A stretch of DNA of 6,012 bases from Faecalibacterium prausnitzii (GCA_002313795.1 DCCL01000131.1:1-6012); one strand, 5' to 3'; shown: positions 1 through 5,704, counted from the first letter of the stretch. Numbers and translations: made by a program. Notes: generated by a model from the letters alone, not told the origin.

Positions 1-1478
1 ACCGTGCCGGTGAACAGGTGGGTGTCCTGCAGCACGATGCCCAGAGAGCGGCGGAGGTCGGACTTCTTGATCTTGTGGATGTTGATGCCGTCGTAGCGGA
101 TCTTGCCATCCTGAATGTCGTAGAAGCGGTTGATGAGGTTGGTGATGGTAGTCTTGCCGGCACCGGTGGAGCCGACAAAGGCGATCTTCTGGCCCGGACG
201 GCCATAGAGGTTGATGTCGTGCAGGACGGTCTTGCCCGGCACATAGCCGAAGTCCACATCGGTGAAGGTGATGTCGCCTTCCAGTTTGTGGTAGGTGGTG
301 GTGCCGTCATGATGGGGGTGCTTCCAGGCCCAGATGCCGGTGCGCTCCTCGGTCTCAACAAGGTTGTCGTTCCGGTCGTACTTGGCGTTCACGAGGGTGA
401 CATAGCCTTCGTCCTTTTCGCTGGGCTCGTCCATCATCTTGAAGATGCGCTCTGCACCGGCCAGTGCCATGATGATGCTGTTGGCCTGCATGGAGACCTG
501 GCTGATGGGCATGTTGAAGCTCTTGTTCAGGGCCAGGAACGCCATAACGGTGCCCAGCGTGATGCCGCCTGCGCCGCTGACGGCCATGGCAGCACCCACC
601 AGAGCGCAGATGGCGTAGCTGATGTTGCCCAGCTGTGCAGTGATAGGCATGATGATGTTGGCGAAGCTGTTGGCCTGCTTGGCGCTCTCCTTGAGCTTGT
701 TGTTCAGCTCCCGGAAACCTTCCAGAGCCTTCTGCTCGTGGGTGAACACCTTGACGACCTTCTGGCCCTCCATCATCTCTTCGATGTAGCCGTTCACCTT
801 GCCCAGGTCACGCTGCTGTGCAATGAAATATTTGCCGCTCTGCTGGGTGATCTTCTTGGAGCAGAAGAGCATCAGGGCAACCATCAGCATGGTGACGATG
901 GTGAGCTGCCAGCTCAGCATGCACATGCTGGCAAAGACGGATACGATGGTGATGGCGCTGGAGATCAGCTGAGGGATGCTCTGGCTGAGCATCTGGCGCA
1001 GGGTATCCACATCGTTGGTGTAGACAGACATGATATCGCCGTGGGGATGGGTGTCAAAGTAGCTGATGGGCAGGCTCTCCATGTGGGTGAAGAGCTGGAT
1101 GCGCAGGTTGCGCAGGGTGCCCTGGGTGACATTGACCATGATGCGGGCATTGAGCCATGCGGCCAGAATGCCCACCACGTAGATGCAGCCTACCCGCAGC
1201 AGCGCACCGGCCAGCGGAGCAAAACTGGGGCTCTGCTGCTGGGTCATGGGAACGATATAATCATCGACGAGAGTCTGCAGAAAGAGGCTTGCCTGCACAT
1301 TGGCCAGAGCACTGACCACGATGCAGATGAGCACGATGATGCAGTGGGGCAGATAGTGCTGGAACACTTCCGCCATGATGCGCTTGAGCAGCAGGCCGGG
1401 ATTCTCGACTTCGGGTTTGGGGCCGCCCATGCCGCGGGGGCCGGGGCCGTGCACCACTTTTGCTTTCTGTTCTGCCAT
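1..1478 (-). CDS. ABC exporter half-transporter, second subunit of a heterodimer (3' end cut by window)
   Basis: The first 492 codons of a fused TMD-NBD ABC exporter subunit are visible; the C-terminus lies outside the window. The N-terminus (about 8-27) is Gly/Pro-rich. Hydrophobic segments fall near residues 43-66, 86-112, 168-188, 190-208, 280-302 and 305-325. The nucleotide-binding domain starts near residue 400, with an A-loop Tyr at 412, canonical Walker A GSTGAGKT at 436-443 and Q-loop Gln484. Signature, Walker B and H-loop are cut off. Residues about 352-398 form an extra hydrophilic linker (GIWAWKHPHH at 381-390) between the TMD and the NBD, as in the longer partner of BmrCD-type pairs. 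The ATG at 1478 shares its A with the stop of the upstream gene (TAATG) and has GGGAGGTG seven bases ahead. Translational coupling and 1:1 assembly with the upstream subunit in the membrane are inferred. The substrate (drug, lipid or peptide) cannot be read from the sequence. Confidence 0.95.
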   Translation of the reverse strand, partial: MAEQKAKVVHGPGPRGMGGPKPEVENPGLLLKRIMAEVFQHYLPHCIIVLICIVVSALANVQASLFLQTLVDDYIVPMTQQQSPSFAPLAGALLRVGCIYVVGILAAWLNARIMVNVTQGTLRNLRIQLFTHMESLPISYFDTHPHGDIMSVYTNDVDTLRQMLSQSIPQLISSAITIVSVFASMCMLSWQLTIVTMLMVALMLFCSKKITQQSGKYFIAQQRDLGKVNGYIEEMMEGQKVVKVFTHEQKALEGFRELNNKLKESAKQANSFANIIMPITAQLGNISYAICALVGAAMAVSGAGGITLGTVMAFLALNKSFNMPISQVSMQANSIIMALAGAERIFKMMDEPSEKDEGYVTLVNAKYDRNDNLVETEERTGIWAWKHPHHDGTTTYHKLEGDITFTDVDFGYVPGKTVLHDINLYGRPGQKIAFVGSTGAGKTTITNLINRFYDIQDGKIRYDGINIHKIKKSDLRRSLGIVLQDTHLFTGT

Positions 1479-3229
1479 TACTGCTCACCTCCCTGTTTGT
1501 CAAAGTCGCCGCCGCCCTGGGTCTGGCTGTTGTAAACTTCCTGATAGATCTTATTGGTCTTCAGCAGCTCCTCGTGGGTGCCCAGACCGTTGATCTGGCC
1601 GTTATCCAGGACAAGGATACGGTCGGCATCCTGCACCGAGGAGATACGCTGTGCGATGATGATCTTGGTGGTGCCGGGGATCTCTTCCCGGAATGCTTTC
1701 CGGATCTTGGCATCGGTGGCGGTATCCACAGCACTGGTGGAGTCATCCAGAATGAGCACCTTCGGCTTGCGCAGCAGGGCACGGGCGATGGTCAGGCGCT
1801 GTTTCTGGCCGCCGGAAACGTTGGAGCCGCCCTGTTCAATCCAGGTGTCATACTTCTCGGGGAAGCGCTCAATCAACACATCGGCGCAGGCCAGTTTGGC
1901 CACCCGCATACACTCTTCCCGGGTGGCGTTCTCATCGCCCCAGCGGAGGTTGTCGAGGATGGTGCCGGAGAACAGGACGTTCTTCTGGAGCACCATGGAG
2001 ACCTCCCGGCGGAGGACATTGAGGTTGTAATCCCGGACATCCACACCGCCCACGCTGACAGTGCCGGACTCGGCATCGTACAGGCGGGGGATGAGCTGCA
2101 CCAGACTGGACTTTGCGCTGCCGGTGCCGCCGATGATGCCCAGAGTCTCGCCGGGCTTGATATCGAAGGTGATATCGTTCAGGACGGGCTGGCCGGAGCC
2201 GTGCTTATACTTAAAGGTAACATGGTCGAACCGGATGCTGCCATCCTTGACTTCCTGCACGGGAGCCTTGGGGGCAGGCAGGTCGGTGGTCTCGTCCAGC
2301 ACTTCCACGATACGCTTGGCAGAAGCGGCGGACATGGAGATCATGACGAACGCCATGCTCAGCATCATCAGGGCCATCAGGATATTCATGATATAGCCGA
2401 ACAGGGCATTCAGCTGACCGGTGGTCAGGGCACCGCGGAGGATGTACTTGGCACCGAACCAGCTCAGTGCGATGTTGCAACCGTAAACAGCCACCAGCAT
2501 GGCAGGGTTATTGAAGCTCAGGCGGCTCTCGGCGTTGACGAACTGCTTATACAGGCCCTCGCAGGCTTTGGTATACTTTTCGTTCTCAAAGCCCTCCCGG
2601 ACAAAGCTCTTGATCACACGGATGGCGGAGACATTCTCCTGCACCGAAGCGTTCAGGTTATCATAATTCCTGAACACCCGGTCAAAAATTTTGAACGTAG
2701 GCACCATGATGCCTGCCAGCACAGCCACCAGAAAAGCGACTGCGATGACAAAGATGAGAGCCAGCGGGCCGCCGATCATGAAGGCCATGAAGAGAGCAAA
2801 CACCAGATGCACCGGCGCACGCACGCACATCCGCTCGATCATCTGGAATGCGTTCTGCACGTTGGTCACGTCGGTGGTCATACGGGTGACCAGACCGGCA
2901 GTGGAAAACTTATCGATGTTCGAGAAGGAATAGTGCTGGATGTTTTCATACATGGCATCGCGCAGATTGCCTGCGAAGCCGGTGGATGCCTCGGCGGCGT
3001 ATTTGCCGGCCAGCACACCCAGCAGAAGGGCGATGACAGCCACCACGAAGGTGAGCAGGCCATACTTGAGGATGGCATTCATATCGCCCTTCTCAATGCC
3101 CAAATCGATGATGAAGGCCATGATGGTAGGCAGCAGGATATCCATGACTGCTTCCAGCGCGGCAAACACCGGCGTGAGGATGGCGGAGCGCTTGTATTCG
3201 CCAAGGTGAGACACAAGCTTTTTTATCAT
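1478..3229 (-). CDS. ABC exporter half-transporter, first subunit with degenerate ATP site
   Basis: A complete 583-residue TMD-NBD exporter subunit, the normal size for the short partner of a heterodimeric multidrug exporter (BmrC/TM287 type). Six membrane segments are likely near 15-42, 53-75, 134-153, 156-178, 241-262 and 272-298. The NBD has A-loop Tyr341, Walker A GGTGSAKSS at 367-375 (Ala372 where Gly is usual), Q-loop Gln415, signature VSGGQ at 471-475 and Walker B VLILDD at 491-496. The D-loop SAVD follows at 499-502, and Gln527 stands at the H-loop position (IIIAQRIS). Asp496 replaces the catalytic Glu and Gln527 the switch His, the hallmarks of a non-hydrolytic site completed by the partner's signature. 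Its intact VSGGQ should complete the active site of the partner. An in-frame ATG at 3280 would add 17 residues, but it lies in promoter/operator sequence. The ATG at 3229 has AAAAGGAGG eight bases ahead, so it is chosen. Substrate unknown. Confidence 0.96.
   Translation of the reverse strand: MIKKLVSHLGEYKRSAILTPVFAALEAVMDILLPTIMAFIIDLGIEKGDMNAILKYGLLTFVVAVIALLLGVLAGKYAAEASTGFAGNLRDAMYENIQHYSFSNIDKFSTAGLVTRMTTDVTNVQNAFQMIERMCVRAPVHLVFALFMAFMIGGPLALIFVIAVAFLVAVLAGIMVPTFKIFDRVFRNYDNLNASVQENVSAIRVIKSFVREGFENEKYTKACEGLYKQFVNAESRLSFNNPAMLVAVYGCNIALSWFGAKYILRGALTTGQLNALFGYIMNILMALMMLSMAFVMISMSAASAKRIVEVLDETTDLPAPKAPVQEVKDGSIRFDHVTFKYKHGSGQPVLNDITFDIKPGETLGIIGGTGSAKSSLVQLIPRLYDAESGTVSVGGVDVRDYNLNVLRREVSMVLQKNVLFSGTILDNLRWGDENATREECMRVAKLACADVLIERFPEKYDTWIEQGGSNVSGGQKQRLTIARALLRKPKVLILDDSTSAVDTATDAKIRKAFREEIPGTTKIIIAQRISSVQDADRILVLDNGQINGLGTHEELLKTNKIYQEVYNSQTQGGGDFDKQGGEQ
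1486..1493 (-). promoter_or_regulatory. Ribosome binding site of the second ABC subunit, inside the first subunit's coding end
   Basis: GGGAGGTG on the minus strand, seven bases before the ATG at 1478, lies within the last codons of the upstream subunit. With the one-base TAATG overlap it supports tight translational coupling and fixes the start of the downstream gene. Confidence 0.85.
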
Positions 3230-3237
3230 TCTCTGAA

Positions 3238-3246
3238 CCTCCTTTT
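3238..3246 (-). promoter_or_regulatory. Ribosome binding site deciding the start of the first ABC subunit
   Basis: AAAAGGAGG on the minus strand, eight bases from the ATG at 3229. It is a near-perfect anti-16S match and rules against the upstream in-frame ATG at 3280, which sits in the promoter spacer. Confidence 0.9.
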
Positions 3247-3250
3247 GGTA

Positions 3251-3272
3251 AATTGTTTGAAACAAAACAATT
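3251..3272. promoter_or_regulatory. Probable MarR operator at the ABC exporter promoter
   Basis: A perfect inverted repeat: AATTGTTT (3251-3258), six-base spacer GAAACA, AAACAATT (3265-3272). It overlaps the -10 box and the expected transcription start of the exporter operon, so a bound protein would block initiation. The same 8-6-8 design (AAYTGTTT-N6-AAACARTT) recurs ahead of the marR-type gene at 4247-4270, which ties both promoters to one regulator. Binding by that regulator is inferred. Confidence 0.75.
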
Positions 3273-3297
3273 CTATACAAAACAATTTAAATGTCAA
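3270..3297 (-). promoter_or_regulatory. Promoter of the ABC exporter operon
   Basis: Minus-strand TTGACA (3292-3297, perfect -35), a 16 bp spacer, then TAGAAT (3270-3275, five of six to consensus). Transcription would start near 3263, giving a leader of about 35 nt with the ribosome binding site at 3238-3246. The spacer is AT-rich and contains a further AAACAATT half-site (+ strand 3280-3287). Confidence 0.8.
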
Positions 3298-3360
3298 TGC
3301 CTTTTCCAAAGTTTCGAAAAAAGTTCATATTTAGGGGTGGAAGATGTAGGAAGAGGCAGG

Positions 3361-3463
3361 GGGCTGCATTTCATCGGCAGGGCAGTCCGGCGGTTCCTGC
3401 CCGCTATCGCAAACAAGTTTGCGATTGAGCCGCCTGACAGGAAACCACCCTCCGCCCCGCCTC
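3361..3463. repeat. Structured intergenic repeat, copy 1
   Basis: About 103 bp that recurs at 3601-3704 with eight substitutions and one single-base indel (about 91% identity). It contains two adjacent hairpins. The first has arms GGGCTGC (3361-3367) and GCAGTCC (3382-3388) with one G:U-type pair. The second has imperfect outer arms at 3389-3399 and 3438-3449 and a perfect inner palindrome ATCGCAAAC/GTTTGCGAT at 3406-3425. The unit ends in a GC-rich CTCCGCCCCGCCTC tract. No transposase or target-site duplication was seen. It resembles a REP/BIME- or MITE-like dispersed element. Short open frames cross it on both strands but look non-coding. Confidence 0.85.
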
Positions 3464-3541
3464 TGGAGGCGGGTGCTGGCTGAAACGAAATTTCTGGAGA
3501 CGTCCTCTTCGGATACAAATGCTGCTTCCCGCCGACGCGAT

Positions 3542-3585
3542 GGGATTTTCCGGCGAAGCGGCTTTTTAGCTCGCCGGGAAATCCC
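3542..3585. repeat. Long inverted repeat between the two repeat copies
   Basis: Arms of 15 bp (GGGATTTTCCGGCGA at 3542-3556 and TCGCCGGGAAATCCC at 3571-3585) match at 14 positions, the exception being a G:U-compatible change, around a 14-base loop. A T5 run lies in the loop, not after the stem, so it does not read as a standard intrinsic terminator. It is unrelated in sequence to the flanking 104 bp repeats and may be the middle module of a composite mosaic element. Confidence 0.8.
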
Positions 3586-3600
3586 GGAGCAGGAGGCCCA

Positions 3601-3704
3601 GGACTGCATCTTATCGGCGGGGCAGTCCGGCGGTTTCCTACCCGCTATCTCAAACAAGTTTGCGATTGAGCAGCCTGACAGGAAACCGCCCTCCGCCCCG
3701 CCTC
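3601..3704. repeat. Structured intergenic repeat, copy 2
   Basis: Direct copy of the 3361-3463 unit, 240 bp further on. Hairpin one is now perfect: GGACTGC (3601-3607) with GCAGTCC (3622-3628). The outer arms of hairpin two are perfect over 11 bp: GGCGGTTTCCT (3629-3639) with AGGAAACCGCC (3680-3690). The inner stem (3647-3655 with 3658-3666) has one T/C mismatch. Weaker similarity to copy 1 continues to about 3722. It lies directly downstream of the marR-type gene and could act as its 3' RNA structure, though no U-tract follows on the minus strand. Confidence 0.85.
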
Positions 3705-3736
3705 CGATGGTGGGTCGGCTGGTCCCACCCTTCTTC

Positions 3737-4216
3737 TCACTTGAGTCCCTGATACAGTTTATTCAGCAGCCGCAGCAGTTCGGCGTTCTCTTCCTCAGTC
3801 AGGAGGCTGGCCACGTATTCATCGGTCTGGTGAAACACCCGCATGGAGTTTTCGTGGAACTGCCGTCCTTTCTCGGTGAGAACGAGCTGTTTGAGCCGGG
3901 CATCCTGCTCAACGCTCTGCCGGGCGATGTAGCCCTTGCGCTCCATGAGCTGCAAAATGTTGGTGACGGTGGAGCGGGTGATGGAAAACTCCCGCTCAAT
4001 GTCCCGCTGGAACACCGGCTTATCCGGGTGGTTATAGAGGTATTCCATGATCCAGCCGTGCATGGGGGTCACGGTCTCTACACCGATGCAGCGGGCATTC
4101 TGGTTGATCTTGCGGAAAATGAGGTTGTCTACCCGGCGCATCTGGGCCGGGATGACCTGCGGTGCCTCCCAGGGCGGGGCGATGGGAGAGCAGGCGGGTT
4201 CGGTCTGTTTACACAT
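3737..4216 (-). CDS. MarR-family transcriptional repressor
   Basis: A 159-residue protein of normal MarR length with the winged helix-turn-helix at about 50-117. It comprises PVFQRDIEREF (67-77), the recognition helix region SITRSTVTNILQLMERKGYI (78-97) and the wing with the conserved D-x-R pair (Asp105, Arg107) leading into LVLTEKG (111-117). The flanking helices (25-48 and 118-158) would form the dimerisation and ligand pocket. The first 20 residues are Pro-rich, and a later Met26 start is possible. Met1 is preferred because AAAGGATG lies about nine bases ahead. It lies upstream of, and in the same direction as, an ABC exporter pair. Near-identical palindromes lie at its own leader and at the exporter promoter, so autorepression plus control of efflux is the likely job. 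The inducing ligand is unknown. Confidence 0.93.
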   Translation of the reverse strand: MCKQTEPACSPIAPPWEAPQVIPAQMRRVDNLIFRKINQNARCIGVETVTPMHGWIMEYLYNHPDKPVFQRDIEREFSITRSTVTNILQLMERKGYIARQSVEQDARLKQLVLTEKGRQFHENSMRVFHQTDEYVASLLTEEENAELLRLLNKLYQGLK

Positions 4217-4246
4217 GAGATATCATCCTTTGTTTGTTCGATGCCT

Positions 4247-4270
4247 GAACTGTTTCACATAAAACAGTTC
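4247..4270. promoter_or_regulatory. Probable MarR autoregulatory operator
   Basis: A perfect 9-6-9 inverted repeat: GAACTGTTT (4247-4255), spacer CACATA, AAACAGTTC (4262-4270). It lies just downstream of the -10 box of the marR-type promoter, covering roughly +5 to +28 of the transcript. It matches the site at 3251-3272 in arm sequence and in spacing. MarR dimers commonly bind such palindromes; that this protein does so is inferred. Confidence 0.78.
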
Positions 4271-4281
4271 GATACAGGAGC

Positions 4282-4310
4282 ATTATGGCACAAAAAAAGA
4301 GGGCCGTCAA
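4282..4310 (-). promoter_or_regulatory. Promoter of the marR-type gene
   Basis: Minus-strand TTGACG (4305-4310), exactly 17 bp spacer, CATAAT (4282-4287), with TGC just before the -10 as an extended -10 element. Transcription would start near 4275, just upstream of the palindrome. The -35 box lies inside the loop of the preceding gene's terminator hairpin. Confidence 0.75.
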
Positions 4311-4318
4311 CCCTCTTT
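4292..4318 (-). terminator. Intrinsic terminator of the phosphodiesterase gene
   Basis: Read on the minus strand, AAAGAGGG (4318-4311), a seven-base loop, CCCTCTTT (4303-4296) and further T residues to 4292 form an 8 bp stem with a T7 run. It begins five bases after the stop codon of the phosphodiesterase gene. It overlaps the marR-type promoter: loop bases 4305-4310 are that promoter's -35 hexamer. Confidence 0.88.
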
Positions 4319-4322
4319 CGCG

Positions 4323-5324
4323 TCAGTCCCATCTGCCCATGCCGGTGAGAATGGACATGGCCAGCTCCGGTTTGTTGGTCACAAGGACATCCACCCCCAT
4401 CTGGATGAGGGAGCGCAGCTGCTCCCGGCTGTCATCCAGTGCAGGCCATGGTGCGGTTTTGTAGCCGTGGTCGTGTGCATTGGTGTTGGTGGCAGCGTCC
4501 CGGAAAAAAGCATGGTATTCGGGGCCTACGTAATCCACCGGAAAATCGAACTGGGAGACGTAGTTCACAAAGTTGATCTGCCGATACCACTCCTGCACGA
4601 TCTGCAGCATATTTTTGCCCGGGAAGTTGGAATAGTTGCAGTCGATGCGGTCTTTCAGAAAGTAGAGCAGGGCAGAATTCTCCTCATCCAGGTCGTTGGA
4701 GTCCTGCAGCAGAGCCATGGCTTCGTTGGCAGCCTGAGGGCCGGAAAGCTTGTCCAGCACCGGGTCACCCTCCTCGAGGCCCAGCTGTTCCCAGTTGTCA
4801 CGGGCAGGATAGAAGAGGGATTCCATGTTCAGCGACATGGCGCAGGTGGCGAGCTGGGGCATCTGCTCCTTGACCTTCCGCAGCAGGTCATATTCAAAGG
4901 AGGTGACAACGACCTTGTCTTCCACTCCGGCGTCTACGATGGCCTGCAGGGTCTTCTCCACCAGAAGGTCATAGTCCTTGCCCAGATAGGGCTTCATCTC
5001 CATGTGAATCATCTTCATCTCCCTGCCGATGTCCAGCACCTCGGCGGGGGTGGGCATCCGCTCCCCGGCAAACTCCGGGCTTTTCCAGCTACCCACGTCC
5101 AGTTTCCGCAGCTCGTCGAAGGTCATATCCGGGATGTTGCCGTGGACGCCGGCCTTGAGGTCGGTGAGGTAGTCGTGGGCCACGATGAGCTGGTCGTCTT
5201 TGGTGAGCTGGACGTCGAACTCGATGCCGTCTGCCCCAAGTGCTTTGGCCAGACGGAACGCAGCCAGTGTATTTTCGGGTGCAAGGTTCGATGCACCCCG
5301 GTGTGCAATGATGATGGGACGCAT
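4323..5324 (-). CDS. Glycerophosphodiester phosphodiesterase family protein (extended)
   Basis: A 333-residue GDPD-family enzyme, expected to hydrolyse glycerophosphodiesters to glycerol-3-phosphate and an alcohol. The catalytic set is present: His8-Arg9 in IAHRGAS, PENT at 16-19, Glu35 and Asp37 in GIEFDVQL (metal ligands), His50 in VAHD and Glu109 in HMEMK. The family C-terminal strand MGVDVLVTNKPE ends near 320. There is no signal peptide or membrane segment, so a cytosolic enzyme is likely. Typical single-domain members run about 240-260 residues. The extra length is an inserted helical, acidic stretch at about 165-285. The ATG at 5324 has AAGGAGG eight bases ahead. The gene has its own promoter and terminator and appears monocistronic. 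A role in phospholipid-headgroup salvage is inferred; the exact substrate is not determinable. Confidence 0.93.
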   Translation of the reverse strand: MRPIIIAHRGASNLAPENTLAAFRLAKALGADGIEFDVQLTKDDQLIVAHDYLTDLKAGVHGNIPDMTFDELRKLDVGSWKSPEFAGERMPTPAEVLDIGREMKMIHMEMKPYLGKDYDLLVEKTLQAIVDAGVEDKVVVTSFEYDLLRKVKEQMPQLATCAMSLNMESLFYPARDNWEQLGLEEGDPVLDKLSGPQAANEAMALLQDSNDLDEENSALLYFLKDRIDCNYSNFPGKNMLQIVQEWYRQINFVNYVSQFDFPVDYVGPEYHAFFRDAATNTNAHDHGYKTAPWPALDDSREQLRSLIQMGVDVLVTNKPELAMSILTGMGRWD

Positions 5325-5332
5325 GGCCCGGG

Positions 5333-5339
5333 CCTCCTT
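5333..5339 (-). promoter_or_regulatory. Ribosome binding site of the phosphodiesterase gene
   Basis: AAGGAGG on the minus strand, eight bases before the ATG at 5324. It confirms the start, which also places the catalytic HRG motif at the usual extreme N-terminus. Confidence 0.85.
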
Positions 5340-5362
5340 CGGGAAAGAGAATGTTATGCACC

Positions 5363-5391
5363 ATGATACACGTTTTTTCCTCAGCCGTCAA
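5363..5391 (-). promoter_or_regulatory. Promoter of the phosphodiesterase gene
   Basis: Minus-strand TTGACG (5386-5391), 17 bp spacer, TATCAT (5363-5368, five of six to consensus). The predicted start near 5356 gives a leader of about 30 nt. The -35 box sits in a small inverted repeat CCGTC-GTT-GACGG (5385-5397), which could be incidental or a regulator site. Confidence 0.75.
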
Positions 5392-5704
5392 CGACGGCGT
5401 TTCGCGGAAGCTTTTTATAGGCATGGTTTTGATGCAGAGGACCGCAGCAGTGGGGGGGATACCGCGCACAGCCCGCCCGAAAGCTGCAAGACCCGCTCAA
5501 TTTGGGATAAAGTACGACTTTTATCGTCAAAACGACGAAAAATAAAGCTGTTTTTTAGCACTTTTCACGAGAAAAAAACAAAAAATGCTCCATTTCTCTC
5601 CCATCTGTTTCTTCCCAACGGACACTCAGTTATGATAAGATTATAGCGTAGGTACTGGCCGGGACACCGGCACTTTGAGAATAAGGAAAATGGAGTGTTT
5701 TGCT
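5392..5704. other. Divergent intergenic region upstream of purC
   Basis: About 310 bp with no credible gene. It shows a G7 run at 5452-5458, an inverted repeat TCGTC-AAAAC-GACGA at 5524-5538, an A/T-rich stretch (5540-5590) and a leader hairpin GCCGG-GACA-CCGGC (5658-5671) between the likely purC start site and the gene. I looked for a purine riboswitch-like set of paired elements and saw none. Short open frames here lack plausible starts. Confidence 0.6.
5619..5647 (+). promoter_or_regulatory. Tentative purC promoter
   Basis: No strong promoter is visible ahead of purC. The best spaced pair is CGGACA (5619-5624) and TATAGC (5642-5647) with 17 bp between, each four of six to consensus. A better -10, TATGAT (5631-5636), lacks a matching -35. 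A weak core may mean activator dependence or a start further upstream. Confidence 0.35.

Larger units (their letters stand above)
3298..3736. other. 439 bp intergenic stretch without a credible gene
   Basis: Between the exporter promoter and the end of the marR-type gene. It holds the two repeat copies, the central hairpin and a short unpaired segment (3298-3360). A minor inverted repeat, GGTGGG (3709-3714)/CCCACC (3724-3729), lies just past the marR stop and lacks a T-tract on the minus strand. A minus-strand open frame of 108 codons (3331-3657) has no ribosome binding site that I can see and encodes the repeat twice at peptide level (PPDCPAD), so I treat it as non-coding. I see no clear intrinsic terminator, so read-through from marR into the exporter operon is possible. 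Confidence 0.7.

Noticed and set aside
3230..3280. Earlier start of the first ABC subunit at the ATG at 3280
   Set aside because: It would place 17 extra codons over the -10/operator region, with no ribosome binding site. The ATG at 3229 has a near-perfect one.
18..3334. Very long open frames on the + strand (505 and 624 codons) opposite the ABC genes
   Set aside because: They are antisense shadows of GC-rich coding sequence. The minus-strand frames contain complete ABC motifs, and the + strand translations are His/Gly/Asp-rich with no recognisable domain.
3331..3657. Minus-strand 108-codon frame across the repeats as a small protein gene
   Set aside because: It is made of the repeated DNA, giving the same PPDCPAD peptide twice. 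It lacks a good ribosome binding site and covers hairpins, so it is more likely an annotation artefact.
3361..3704. CRISPR array
   Set aside because: There are only two copies, each ~104 bp and imperfect, separated by 137 bp. Repeat size and number do not fit.
3361..3704. Insertion sequence
   Set aside because: No transposase frame, terminal inverted repeats bounding the whole block or target-site duplication could be seen. At most it is a non-autonomous or REP-like element.
3709..3729. Terminator for the marR-type gene (GGTGGG/CCCACC)
   Set aside because: The stem is only 6 bp with a nine-base loop, and no T-tract follows on the minus strand.
4467..5366. 299-codon + strand frame opposite the phosphodiesterase gene, and a 309-codon one over 3419-4348
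   Set aside because: These are shadows of the phosphodiesterase and MarR genes. The minus-strand products have catalytic and winged-helix motifs, and the + frames have none.
5640..5704. Purine or PRPP riboswitch ahead of purC
   Set aside because: The leader is only about 50-60 nt from the likely start site and holds a single 5 bp hairpin, too small for a known purine-related riboswitch.
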